From Drosophila pseudoobscura (lineage: Eukaryota > Arthropoda > Insecta > Diptera > Drosophilidae), in NCBI RefSeq assembly GCF_009870125.1, contig NC_046680.1, forward strand, positions 20,665,501-20,729,500: a stretch of DNA of 64,000 nucleotides, given 5' to 3'. This document shows, piece after piece, positions 38,901-50,678 of this stretch. The notes under the pieces are model-generated. The model worked only from the letters and a program-made list of their open reading frames with translations. It searched no databases and was not told where the DNA came from. Made by a program: the position numbers and the translations under genes. Position 1 is the first letter of the stretch, and every line of letters begins with the position of its first letter.

Positions 38901-40079
38901 CCCTAGGATACTTCTGTAAGAAAACCTCCTTCATTTTTCTGACCTAGATACGGCCCAAACCCTATCTAAAGTAATCCGAGTGGGCTGCTTATCCCCACTG
39001 CATTACAGCACGGGAGGCCCCGGGCTATGTGAGTCGGCCACATTAATACACGTCTACGGTTACTGGCAAGGAAACCTAATAGAATAATGTAAAGTACACG
39101 ACAACGACAACGACAACGACAACGAGGCTGGCAATGGCTAACGACTACAACTGAGAGAGAAGACACACAGAGTGGGAGGGACACAGTGGGGACGATGGGC
39201 GATGGCGAGGGAGAGGGAGAGCAACCCAATACGCTTATAATAACTTACCCTGAACCCAGTAAACTGAGCTGAGACGAGAGCTAAAACTAAAGCGAACTAA
39301 ACCAAACTGCAACAGAGCACCCAGAGCCGGTGTCCGGACCGAACCCAATCGCAATCGCGTCGACACCGACACCGCCATAGCCATTGCCATACCACCCCAA
39401 AAATACGAGTATACGAGTACAATGTATGCTATAGGGAAAACAACACCCAATGGCAACAAATTCTAGAATTACGCTAGTTTTCTCAGACATCTCTATGTGT
39501 GTGTGTGTGTGGTGTGTGTTGGAGTCGAGCACAAAGTCAGTCGGTTTTTAGTTGGTTGTAATCGAATATCGATACCTCAGGATTGAATGACGCGCGTCCT
39601 TCTTTCGAATTCTTACATGACATACTTGGCCTTTGGCTGCTGCTGCCGTTGTTGTTGCTTCTGCGCCAGTTTTCAGTTTCTCTTCTCTTTTTTATGGTAT
39701 TGCTTTTCTTTTCGTTGTTGTTGTTGCTGTTGTTGCTCTCTTGCAACTTGATATTTTATTTTATTTTGATGTGCGCACACCCAGTATATTATATATGTTG
39801 TGATATACGCCAGAGGGGGTATATGGCAGAAAGATTTATTTATATCGAAACTAATATTATATGCTCACTAAATCATTAAGATGGTATTTATCTGGAATCC
39901 CTATCTCCTCGATGCTCCCTGCCACTCATACAGACTACTCTCAATAGAATCAATGGAAGTGGAGTCCATCCACAGGTGCAGGACCGCTGCTGCTGCTGCC
40001 TAGAGTCGTGTTCCCTTGGATCCTTTGTTTTCCCATCGGTGGCTCGAATTAATTTAGCGCTCTATTAATTTGAGCCTCC

Positions 40080-40129
<50 letters not shown>

Positions 40130-42762
40130 ACGTCGCCTGCCACTTGCCTGTCACTTGCCTCTTGCTACTGGCAGCCACGTCATATGCTGCTTGTGGGTGC
40201 TTCAACAGGCAGGCACACAGGGTGCCTCATGTTACGGCCGCTCTTTGTGTCCGGGGCAACTATGTACTACGTATCGTCGTCGCTCTCTCTCCTCTCCAGC
40301 CCCAGCCCCAGCCCCAGCTTTGAGCTCTGGTTCCTGGTGTTTTGTGTAGAATTTATCATATTCTATTTTGTTTGTAATTCAATCTTCGGCGTTGTTATTA
40401 AAGTTCTGCTGCTGCGGCGTCATTCGAGCTGCGCTGCTGCTCCACCTTACCTCGCCCCCACACGCCGGGGAAGGCTCTGAGTGGCTGACTGGCACTGCCG
40501 GGCCCACGATGTCATTGCGCCCAACCCCCTCCTACTGTGTGTGTGTGTGTGTGTGTGTGGGTAACCCAATCCTGAATGCCCTGCGTCCTGCCTTGGGGCT
40601 ATACGATCCCAGCAGCACTTAACTACTGGATGTGCAGGTGCTCAATCGACTGATGCCCCTGCGGCTGGGAATAACTAAAATAGTCGTACTTTAGATGTGG
40701 TTTAAATTTACCCCATTAGACAGACAGAATAATGCTAAACTTATGATTGCCATTGATTTCTGGCCCAAACATGTTATCCCCCTAGGTGGATATCCTAATT
40801 ATAGGCAATCTATCGAGTGTATTCCTTCCTTCTTCCTTCTCTATGAATGAACACCTCCTAAGGCAACACACATTGTTTCCATTTATCAATCACATCACTC
40901 ACTCCTACCTCTTTCCCTTTATGTCCTGTGTACCCCATATCCCTCTTTCATAACGCCCAGCCTCAGCTTCGCGAGACGACAGCGCCCTAAAGCGGAAACC
41001 TTGAAGGATATCGTCTTACACAGTCCTATCGAATTGCACCCATGAGGCGCGTTCCTGCTCCTCTCGCCGCTGCTTAATTGTATTGTGTGTGTTTTCGGCG
41101 TCCCCTGGATCCATTATACATTGTATGTATGTACATACCACAACTTTTCGGTGCCTTTCGGTGCCTTTTCAGCAAATGCAGCTTGTAATTATACAAGAAA
41201 CTGACACTATTTCAGAGCAGGTGAGCATGGTGAAGGGATCAATTTCAATATTTTTAATTGATATCGATCTCGAAGGGGTTCCCAAGGTAAAACAAATACA
41301 AATCAATACAGCTGAGAGTTTCATTATTAGTAAGCACCAATTGAATTGGCTGAAAGAACCATTCGAAGTCCAGGTGAACATTTCTGATTGGATTCTGACC
41401 TAGTTCAAACTAGCCCAGACCTACTCCCACAACTCCTCAGTGTAATCGCACGATAACAAATCGTTTCCAGGTAATAAAGGCCCACTTTAACAAACATTTA
41501 AGCGGAGTATCCATACATCCATCCACCCACCCGACCGTGGGCACGCTCAGCTCAGCGCATATTGGGTTCTCAAGCAGCTCATTCATTATAAAAATTTGTT
41601 GTATTTTTTTTTTATTTTGTTTTTGTTTTCATTATGCTTTATAATAAGTATCATTGCGCGCAACTGCAGACCGGCGGCCATAATTTCGATTCACCGATCA
41701 CATTTCACGTGCTGCAAAAATGTTGCTGTGGGAGAGTTTTTGTTGCTGTTGGCTGTAGCTGTTGTTATTGTCGTTGCTCTCCGTACCCGTGGCCGTCTCT
41801 GCGGGTAGATGGCTCCCCGTCTGTGGCATTAAATTAATTTTGCTCATTTGGCGGATAAGCACAGCATGGGAAGAGGCGGCGGTGGCGGTGGAAGTGGGGG
41901 GCGGTGTGCCTTTCTGCGTAAATATGCAACCCACTTGGACTCGGTTTCGGAATCGGATTCGGATTCGGACTCAGCGCAACTCCGCCGCTCAGTCATTCAC
42001 TGGCGCACTCACTCGTTAAAATGATTATAAAAATTCATCAATATAGGGTTTCCGACCCATCGCGCTCAGTTTACATCCATGGACGAACATTGTTGGCGAA
42101 ATCTCGTAATCGTAATCGCTGGCTGCAACTTCGATGCGAACTCCAATTACAAATGCCGGACCCAGCACTCCCAGCACTCCCATCAGTGGACTGGCCTTTT
42201 TGTTGCACTTTTCTAAATGCTCTCCAACATAAGCCACCATCATCATCCTTTTCCACAGAATAATTGAAATTGCAAATTGAAAACTGATACGATTCCGATG
42301 GTTTGACTCTGATTCTTGTTTTTCAGTATTTACTTGGAAATGCTCGAATTCTAATGATGTGCAATGTGAATAGCATATTTTAAACGCTTCAATTAATCTT
42401 TGGTATCTTTAGAACAAAAAAACTATCAAGGAAACGAAATGTGAGGATTTCAGCAAAAGGGAAACTGTAAGTCTTTGATTAAGTCCAATTACCGAACAAT
42501 GGGGAAATGGGATAATCTCATAATAATGAGAATTACTCGTTTTCTGCGTGTGGGTGCTATTCACCTTTTCTGCCGACCAATTCGAAACCAATTCAAGAAA
42601 ATGCAATACACACTGGCGTATAATTTGTGGTCATCTTCGACCTGCACTCACCTTGATCTCATCGCTGGGGAGTTCCTTTTTGATTTGCACGGGTCCGGCC
42701 ACGTTCGCGGCGACACCCACGCTGGCATCCCGGGAGCTAGACGGGGACGTTTTGGCGGACAT
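32995..42762 (-). CDS. Sobp: Sine oculis-binding protein homolog (exons 42762-42652, 36057-35574, 34913-32995)
   Basis: Sobp is a nuclear cofactor that binds Six-family proteins such as Sine oculis. Three coding exons join in phase for 837 residues. The first exon ends VQIKKELPSDEIK and the second opens [18 protein letters not shown], which together match the human start [25 protein letters not shown]. The third exon carries two FCS-type zinc fingers: CCWCHRPIAENAP with YCSESCF, and CDWCKHVRHAVSYVDF with FCSEKCLNQYKM. After these the protein is Pro-, Gln- and Ser-rich and ends with an acidic block (EEDEKEKDEDVDIDDD) and a basic segment RPLRKRKR. Splice sites: donors at 42651 and 35573, acceptors just before 36057 and 34913. 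The first exon has an acceptor at 42809-42808, so a non-coding exon probably lies further upstream. A possible 3' poly(A) signal is AATAAA at 32829-32824. Confidence 0.93.
35414..35433 (+). repeat. G20 homopolymer in a Sobp intron
   Basis: A run of twenty G lies between the two conserved Sobp exons, so it is C20 in the transcript. Confidence 0.9.
37821..37943 (-). CDS. Sobp: Candidate alternative first coding exon of Sobp
   Basis: This 41-codon segment begins with an ATG preceded by an in-frame stop and an A-rich leader-like stretch. It encodes a Glu/Met-rich peptide ending MRESERANGK and stops at a strong donor (AAG, then GTAAGG). Its phase 0 end joins exactly to the shared Sobp exon at 36057. 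The upstream exon at 42762 resembles vertebrate SOBP more closely, so this is best read as a second promoter and N-terminus. Chance is possible because the codons are partly a repeated GAGATGGA-type stretch. Confidence 0.5.
38470..38493 (+). repeat. T24 homopolymer preceded by ATTTC repeats
   Basis: Four to five ATTTC units (about 38440-38466) run into 24 T within the large first intron of Sobp. Confidence 0.9.
40081..40129 (+). repeat. (CTG)16 trinucleotide repeat, intronic
   Basis: About sixteen pure CTG units in the Sobp first intron (CAG on the transcribed strand). It does not lie in any supported exon. Confidence 0.95.
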
Positions 42763-45700
42763 TTCGGCTTGGCCTGGAGGTGGACGGGGCGTGGCTGGAA
42801 CACAAGACTGAAGAAGACAAGGGTCAAAGTGGATCCGCGTGATATCTACTGAGGGTGCTTCTATTGCAAGCAAGAAGCACGTATTTATAGCTGGCCAAGT
42901 CATTGATCTTGCCACTGTAAACAACTGAACTTTCGAGTACATCAATCACTGGATATGGGGGATACTCGTACGCGTACTCGTACTCGTGTGCTCCATCCTA
43001 TACCATTCCATCCCATCCCATCCCATCCCCCATTCAACATAATTAATTACAGAGTCGCAGCGTCTCACAGTTTCAGCTACTCGTACTTTTTCGGTTCTTT
43101 CTTGGGGTCTCTGCTTTGCATATTGTTTCGCATCCATTGGATACGATACGCATGCACGATATATTTATACACCGCACCGTATTCTACGAGTATCTTTGTA
43201 TCTCCCCATCTACATTTATGTATGTACATATGTGTGTGTGTGTGTGTATTAGTTTGTGTATCTGTGTGGTTGAGTGTTGTGCTGGCTTTGTGTTTGTGAG
43301 CATGTTCGCTTGGCGCGCACTTTGGTGTCTTGTAATTTAATACCTCGACGAAACGCTACCACCTATCCTATCGCATAACACACACAAGACTACAAATTCA
43401 ACTTTATATTCAAATCCAAGCGAAAAGCACAGCAACAACAAATCATCGACGACGTATCTGTACTGTAGAGTTCAGAAGAAATCAGACGGAAAAAGACGAA
43501 TTTGTTCGCCAACTAAAGGGAAAGTAATTGGAGTCCTGTCTGAATGCGCAGTGTGCATATGTCTTTCTTTGAAAGTTGAAAGATTGGTATTTCCCGGAAA
43601 TGGACACTGTTTTGACCATATATAAATATCAGATCTATATATGTACATAGTAGGTACACCCTCAGGAGTGGTATTCAAGAATTATTCCACAAATCATATC
43701 CAATATCCAGTTGGGAACTGTTCCATTGTTAAAGGTTAATGTGTTTGTTCTTTATTCCATATCTCGCTCGCAATATATCTGCCCGATCTTCGTCATTCCT
43801 GATTGCCTTGCCCCATTGAAAACATTTCACTTTGCATCGCGATTCGCCTTGTGCTGCTTCTTGGTTTCATTTCATTTCATTTTATTTTCGCTTTGTTTTG
43901 CTTTTGAGAACTTTTCGAAAACATTTCAATATCCAACTCAAACCGAAAACGAAATGCAACTCAATGTGCACAATGGTTTCCAAATCATTATCATTTTATA
44001 ATATGTATAATTCTTAAGGTTTTCGCGTTTTATTGTTGCTTTACTTGGGGCAAAAATTTTCCAATCCAATGCAGCAGCAGCGTGTGGGAAACACAAATAT
44101 ACGAGTATATTCCAAAAATAGCCTGATACTTTCAACATTATATTTTTGGTATGTTCCGCTCCTCACCCGTTCCTCACCCACTCACAATTGGCCTTTCCTC
44201 TGTGTCGTACTCTCGCTCTCGCCTTCGATTCTTTTCACTGTGATTCGAGTGTGCGTTTTCTTTGGATTTTCCGCTGTTACAACGAGCAAACGAGCGCTAA
44301 CGTCAAGGAAGCTCATGCACCATGCTCATTTTCGTTTTCGTTTTCACTTTCCACACATATGCAGCACACACACGCCTTGGCGATGTTTCAAATTAAACCG
44401 TTTCCGATTCAGAAGCTTCTCAAAAACCGTTTCGTGCGCGCTCCGACAACCGCATGAACAACCGACAACCTCCGCGCTTCAGGAACATATGACGCCGCAA
44501 AGCCATCGGCATGCGGATTTTTACTGTCTCTGCTGCTGTTGCTGCTGCTGCTGGTGCTGCTGCTGCTGCTGCTGCTTCGTCGGCGCTGCTGTTGTTGGGT
44601 GTCTGCGTATGCGCAGCTGTGGGTCTGTTGGCTGATGACGTATGGCTGGGCTGCGGCCCCCACCCGCCCCGCTCTGTCTCTGTGATGACTAAGGAGATGT
44701 TTGCCGCCTCTCTCGTGGCTCTCGTGGCTCTTGTGGCTCTTGTGTCTTTGCATAATTATTCTGTGCTTTACAGTTAAAAATAAATTGCATCATTTCACCT
44801 GCCTTCGTTTTGTTCTGCCTCGGAAATGCACGGGTATGTTATGTCCAATTTCTGTTTTAATTTTGCACAAAATACTCGTGATGTCCGCTGACATGGCCAG
44901 CAGAGAGATCAGAGAGATTTCAGTGGGAAATTAATCTTGGGGGAAAATGCAAGTAATGTGGACAGAAAATAGTTCTGACATCCAAAAAGGTCATACATAT
45001 AGAAATATGTACATATATCATATAACATAAAAGAGGCACTTTTTGGTCCTGGATTCATCTTCTATAGGGTCCCACTGAATCATAAGCTGAAGCAGAGCCC
45101 TGAAGCAGAGCCCTGAAGCAGTCTTAGCCCATCTGCGAACAACGATTAATACGCGTATGGGTATGACCATGGCACGGGCACAAAACAGTTGGCTATAGGC
45201 GAAAACTTACCATCAGGCAATACCAAGCACCAAGCACCACTTTCGATAGTACCAGTACCAGTACCGGTCGGTCTCGGTGCCAGTCCCTTAAGAGACAATT
45301 GAATCGCTTAAGTAGAACATCATAATCAACGACACAGCAGTGGGAACCAAAAGCAGCTGCCGTGTCACTCAAGAAACAATGCAATCATATAGATAAATGT
45401 AGCATTTAATGCAATGAATTTAAATTAATTTGAACAAGAGCCAGATAGATTTATTGTTAGATTGTGCTTCCTACGTGCGTGCCCCTCTCCGGAGGCCCGT
45501 GGTCGAACTAAACATATGAACGTTTGAAATACCTTTGACTTAGTCATTAGCGACAGTTGATGAAAATTGCAATTTAAACATTAATTGTGGCAAGCTTTTG
45601 GCTACCTTTACCAATTTATTGCATTTTGCCTCGTGGCCCAAAGTGTTTAATTTAAAGTATTTTCAATGCCCTTCTACAGATAAGAGATTTTTATCATCTT

Positions 45701-45813
45701 TTAATCTAAAATTTCCCTATTGAATAATTCTGAATGTATTTGTCTATAAATAGATTAGGAATAATAGAGAATTGTTGGTTCAACTCGTCTATTGGGACAG
45801 GATCATTTCATGT

Positions 45814-45885
45814 GACTCCGTGGCGCAACGGTAGCGCGTCTGACTCCAGATCAGAAGGTTGCGTGTTCAAATCACGTCGGGGTCA
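45814..45885 (+). tRNA. tRNA-Trp (anticodon CCA)
   Basis: These 72 bases form a full cloverleaf. The acceptor stem GACTCCG pairs with CGGGGTC (one G-U pair) and is followed by A. The D-loop contains AACGG, the anticodon arm TCTGA/TCAGA encloses CTCCAGA with anticodon CCA, and the T-arm GCGTG/CACGT-like has loop TTCAAAT. No intron is present. It matches my memory of the conserved Drosophila tRNA-Trp gene. Confidence 0.96.
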
Positions 45886-45899
45886 ATTCGGGAAACATC

Positions 45900-45908
45900 T
45901 TTTTTTTT
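45900..45908 (+). terminator. Pol III terminator of tRNA-Trp
   Basis: A run of nine T starts 15 bases after the tRNA 3' end. Confidence 0.85.
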
Positions 45909-46197
45909 ATTCATATTTCAATTATATAGTTTTTGCAATGCGGCATTAATTAATTTATATTTATTTGAATGATAGCACTAAAATTTAAATGATTTTTCAG
46001 TTTGAATCAAGTTATCAAACAATAATAATCGATTGTCGAATGATCGAAACCATCGCTATCATCTCTAACAAAGTAAACAGCTGGTGGAGCCATCTGTTAA
46101 TGTTTTGATTTTGCAATTGATTGGAAAATGCAGAGAAAACTCTAAGAAAAGAGGACAATTGTGTGAACTACAAGCCAAAGGAAGCCAAGGAAATGCT

Positions 46198-46536
46198 ATG
46201 ATGACAAAGGTACCAAAAGTAGCCCTCACTTTAAAGCAGGTAAGCGGTTAAATCATCTGGGTGAAGGTATTACATGCCATGCGTTCCTCCACCACACAGT
46301 TTATGCTGCGGCAAGAAGTCTTGAAGCTATACCGGGAAATTTTTCGCACCATTCGCCAAGTGCCGGACAAACACAGCCAGGCGGAACTGCGGGCCTGGGC
46401 ACGGCACGACTTCCAGACGAACCGTTCCCAGAGCGACGAGGTGGCCATCAAGATGCTGATGCAGCACGGGCGAAGGAGCCTGACTGAGCTGAAGACCAGC
46501 CTGCAGCTGAGCGGAGTGAGCGAGGAGGGAAAGTGA
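46198..46536 (+). CDS. LYRM2: LYR-motif protein LYRM2 (exons 46198-46239, 46300-46536)
   Basis: Two exons separated by a 60-nt intron (GTAAGC...CACACAG) encode 92 residues. The sequence LTLKQFMLRQEVLKLYREIF contains the LYR tripeptide and aligns closely with human LYRM2 (TLTLKQFMRRQQVLLLYRRI), as does IRQVPDK later and the end ELKTSL. LYRM proteins are small mitochondrial factors that assist complex assembly, with LYRM2 linked to complex I. Two adjacent ATGs (46198 and 46201) could serve as start; I use the first. An AATAAA signal lies at 46583-46588. The gene converges with S2P. Confidence 0.94.
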
Positions 46537-46712
46537 GGAAAATGCCTGTTGACTTTATTTTTGAGCTCGACAACAATACGAAAATAAATACGAGGTAAAA
46601 CTAACGACTATGACAAAAGCTATCATCTTTGAGGTGCTACAATTCGCTGTGTATGAAAGTGAAAATAGCAGTCTAGCGTCTTGAAGTGGAGTTGAACTCC
46701 AGTTTCCAGATT

Positions 46713-48354
46713 CTACATAAGGGGCCTGAGAAAGCTGAGCCAGGCGACCTTGAGCAGGGCCAGGCCAAAAAGCAAGGAGCCCACGCTAGTGATTATCACC
46801 GATATGAGATCCCTCTTGGCATACTGGTCCACTTTTCCCACCAGAAAGCTGTGTATCACGGTGCTGGTGATGTGAGCCCCATCGAATCCAAAGCACGGAA
46901 TGGCGTTGACTAAGGCCAGGCCAATGCTGAAGACCACGTTGTACTTAAGCAGCAGGAACCAGGCGTCCGGCCAGGCGGCACTCAGGAACCTGTAGCGCGG
47001 CACGAAGGCTGAAACCTCAACGGTGCGTGACACATCCCACGGATGACCCACATAGATGACCGGCGGCAGCTTTTCACCATTTAAATTCAGACGCTTGAAC
47101 GTCATTATGGCTGTTATGTTCCGCATCAACGGACGCAGACAGAATCCCTCCGAGCAAAGGCCCGATGTGCAGTGCTCGGTGACTTCCTCCAGTGTGCGAC
47201 GCACGTTGAGGCAAACATGCTGGGGCAGCTCCACAGGTACATCGCCGTTCACATCCTCCACCACCTCGAAGCAGCTGACGTTGGGATTCAGCTCGTCGCA
47301 GCATTGCAATTGTCCATCGACGCTGTGGTGAGAAATGGCGCTGCTTTCGTCGTTTAGCTGGATAAAGTCTGCGCTAACGCAATAGCCTGCCCTCTTCTTC
47401 ATGGAACTGTACAAACAGGAGTGCCAGCTTTCCACGCTGCTTATTGGACATCCGTTCACCTGGGTGATGAGATTGTCCACTTTTAGTCCGCGCTCTCCTC
47501 GCAGCGCCGACTTCCGAGTCAGCTCCGTGACTATCACATGTTCGTTGTACACGAAGAAGGGGGACATGGTGATTCCTATCGTCGAGATGAGCAGGTAGCA
47601 GATGCCGGCAAACAGAAAGTTGTGCCAAATGCCCGCGCACAAGACGCGCAACTTCTTGAACCAGCGCAGGCTGTTCAGGTGGTCGTTCGAGAGCTCTGTG
47701 TAGGCCATCGGCAGGCAGAAAAAGAACTAAAAACGGTTTGGGATGTTCGAGAGTAATTTCTGATACTCATTTGCGGCTTTGCCGGCTTACCTTAATTCCG
47801 AAGCCAGTGACAGGGACATCCTCCAGCACAGCCGCCATGGCGTGACCCATTTCGTGGACCACCAGGCAAAGCACAAGAGTCGTAATGTAGTAGCCGATCT
47901 CCTCCAGCGGCAGGTTGACGCCAGGCAGCAGAATCTCCAGCTGTACTGGCATTGCCGAGGCATACGGGGCTGATGAGTCTGCCTCGCCGCCACTGAATAT
48001 CGTGATAATGAGCAGGATGATGCCGATGGGCAGCAGTGAGAAGGTCAACAGCACGCCCACATTGAAGCTGGTGACCATGAAGTTGCGGGTGCAGCTGTTG
48101 CCGGCGGATCCCCAGCGCAGCAGCGCCCGATTGAAAGCGTTCGTGTGCCAGTGCAGGCTCATAAAGTTCACAGACAGTCCGGTGTTCTTCAGAAAGGCAT
48201 CGTATGGGTAGTGCATGCAGCTCTGTCAAAGATAGGGCACATTCTGGTACAGAGTTTAACCTTTGACTTGGGGACTTACTTTGAAAAAGCGATCGAAAAA
48301 ATATAGGACGCCGTAGAGGGACGTCACCACTACGAAGAACACCACAGGATCCAT
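46713..48354 (-). CDS. S2P: Membrane-bound transcription factor site-2 protease (exons 48354-48280, 48222-47791, 47726-46713)
   Basis: This intramembrane zinc metalloprotease makes the second cut that frees SREBP from the Golgi membrane. Three exons, all joined at phase 0, encode 506 residues, against 519 in human. The zinc-binding HEMGH motif is at residues 148-152 and the second metal ligand sits in NAIPCFGFDG at 443-452 (human NAVPCFALDG). The region LRVLCAGIWHNF is near identical to human. Between the two motifs lies the Cys-rich lumenal loop with a PDZ-like segment (RGLKVDNLITQVNGCPI). The N-terminal exon gives the first membrane helix (VVFFVVVTSLYGVLYFF). Splice donors are at 48279 and 47790; acceptors lie just before 48222 and 47726. 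An AATAAA at 46559-46554 sits only 18 bases past the stop codon of LYRM2 on the other strand. Confidence 0.95.
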
Positions 48355-49121
48355 TTTGATGTCGTTTTGTGCGGGCCGGGCCCTAGAGGTTCATTGAAGA
48401 CAGAGCTGGCAGCCGGAGGAATAGGAGCTGCAAGTGTAAATTTGTTTAATATTTTGCTCTGTTTTTATTTACATGCCGTGTGATCGACTTATCGACAAAC
48501 TCAATCAATCGATATCGAATTGAAGTTCTATTTTACATATTCCTCGTTTTTGATCTTCCGTGGAATGTTACTAGCTATATAAAATATTTAGCCATGCCCA
48601 CATAATTTTAAGCCATTGATAAATAAATTTTCTACAAAATTTCTCAGTTTTTGGTCCTTGCTTTTAGTGGGTTTTGGCAAAAACAAGGCTTAAACAAAAT
48701 AGTTCAACAAAAAAAACACTCGCAATGTTGCTGGAATTTGAATACTTGATGCGTGTATAGGCCTTTGTATACCCTATTTCGGTAATTTCATATGAAGATA
48801 AAACGTAATTTAAAAAGAACTTTTCTCAAATTGATATGTTTTAGACATCTTGTATATATTTATCTCGATCCTCATACCTACGGAGCCTGGGATGACAAAC
48901 ATTTTCTCAATTCTATAATATCCTTTTCCCTAGGGTATGAAAATTAGTGTTGCCGGAAATCATTGTTGTCAACCAAATAATACCAAAATATACCAAAAGT
49001 ATTAAAAACTCAATCTTATGATGGGTAGCACTGTTGCCGCGAATATTCAAATCCACTTAACTGAAACTTGTATTGGCTTTTCAAACACATTGTTAAATAA
49101 CTCAAAACGATAAATTCAAGG

Positions 49122-49603
49122 ATGTCAGAACTGGATATTGTACATCGTGCATTTTGGAGAAAATATTATACTGTCAGAGTAGTGACGGTTTTCATTGGAG
49201 GCTTCTCGTCAGTGATTGGTATATGGGCCGCATGCTTGTTCCTCACCGCGAAAGGTTCCCACAAGCAAAGCGTAAAGATCTTCTGGACATGTAGCTCAAT
49301 TACATATTCCTTGTCTTCACTGCTGCTCGTTGTTGGCGCTCTGAACGTAAGATTACATTAATGATACACACAAACCGCACTTTGTTCAAAAATTCCCATT
49401 TTATTCCGCAGAATCGTCGGTACTTGTTTGTGCCCTGGGTAATGCTCATCCTGATGGGAATCGCCGCGTATACAATGGTTCTTGACTGGATAGTCCCAGT
49501 TATTATGTTGGCCCTACTACTGTCAGTGCTAATCAATTTTATATTCCTTGGAACTGTGATCTATCAGTACAGAGCGCTAAGTCGTCTGAATATTTTTCAA
49601 TAA
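49122..49603 (+). CDS. Small four-pass membrane protein, unknown function (exons 49122-49346, 49412-49603)
   Basis: Two exons (donor GTAAGA, acceptor TTCCGCAG) encode 138 residues. Four hydrophobic helices are evident: VVTVFIGGFSSVIGIWAACL, then ITYSLSSLLLVVGAL, then FVPWVMLILMGIAAYTMVL, then VIMLALLLSVLINFIFLG. The exon junction falls just before the NRRYLFVPW segment, the same place where the three tetraspan genes at 56-60 kb have an intron. The pattern GAL-N-R-YLFVPWVM resembles their LGAVMQLRIFLLPYLW, so it is probably a distant member of that family (DUF4728-like). It lacks their Cys-rich start. I cannot name a function. Confidence 0.75.
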
Positions 49604-49621
49604 ACATGCATCCTTAAAATA

Positions 49622-50678
49622 AACTACAAAGTACTCTGGGCGGTGGCACCGAAGGAAATGTTAGCGAGTGATGACTGTATACTCATCAGCCGCTCAACCA
49701 GGAACTATTCCTCCGACTGCCAGCATAGGCAACAAGCGGCGGCGGCGGCAAAATATGGCTAGCAAAACAAAACGAATAAAATGGATTTTTCTCTCTTTCT
49801 TCTTCTTTTACTATCACTCTCTCTCTCTCTCCTCGGAAACTCACCTCAAAAGCAGTCTAAAGGATGTGGACAAAGGACATCACATCGCAAGCTTCAAAGA
49901 GCAGCAGAACTTTCGAGGGAAAAGAACAGAAAGGAACAGACGTCTCTGAGTGATAATTTTCAAAGGACTCTTGGTGTGTCGAAAACTAATTTAATAAGCG
50001 AACGATACAAATATCAACGAAAGCCAGCGCTCAGTATTCTACCAGTCGAATTTTTATATTGCGTAAATCGGAAAGTTACTATTAAGTGAAATCAAGTGAA
50101 ATTTCGCACGTATATCGATTTGTTCCAAAAACTGCATTTGTCATTTTGTCAAACACACACACACACACACCCGCGCCCACATAAAATTACACACGGAGAG
50201 TGTGCGCTTGTGCTGGTGAGCGGAAACGGAAGAGTCAGAGACAGAGACAAGGAAACCCCGGAAACAGCTGCTCCGACCACAAAACAGTGCAAACACCACG
50301 AAGCAACAATTGAAAGATGACGCCATAGAAGTTTCCTGGAAGCCACCAGCATCTCATTTCCCAGCATCAGTGATAGGACAGGCTTTCCAACAGCATTACC
50401 AGAAGATCCCACAAACACGATTCTGTGCCAAACGAGACGAGGACCACGACGACACGAACGGAGGTGGACAGACGGTGCAGCAGACGGGAGATTCAGAGGA
50501 AACTGGGCCAACCGGGGAAGGCCCGCGCTCCGCTCGGTATTTGTGCACTCGGTGGGTCCCACAGCAGAGACAACCCAATGCATTTGGGTGTACAACAACA
50601 ACGCCCCAAGCAACACCAACAACAACGCGAGCAACAAGAGAAACATCAGAGGCGATTCAGGTTCAGTAAAGGACGCCA
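49622..50678 (+). other. Probable 5' leader of the SLC16-type gene
   Basis: This A-rich stretch leads without a clear splice signal into the first coding exon at 50679. It contains several upstream ATGs, including one at 49671 with a 92-codon frame and a three-codon frame at 50317-50328. Low-complexity AAC/CAA runs near 50580-50650 are typical of Drosophila leaders. Its start is not defined. Confidence 0.45.

Larger units (their letters stand above)
42808..46197. other. Upstream region of Sobp, no protein gene seen
   Basis: Apart from the tRNA-Trp, I find no supported gene here. The stretch has CTG-rich blocks around 44520-44600, GT repeats (43229-43248) and a 14-bp tandem repeat (GAAGCAGAGCCCT-type, about 45090-45121). 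It should hold the promoter and non-coding first exon of Sobp, which I cannot place. Confidence 0.5.

Noticed and set aside
41083-41403. 106-codon plus-strand frame in the Sobp first intron
   Set aside because: No splice sites, domain or codon bias support it; it is AT-rich and starts in a low-complexity leader.
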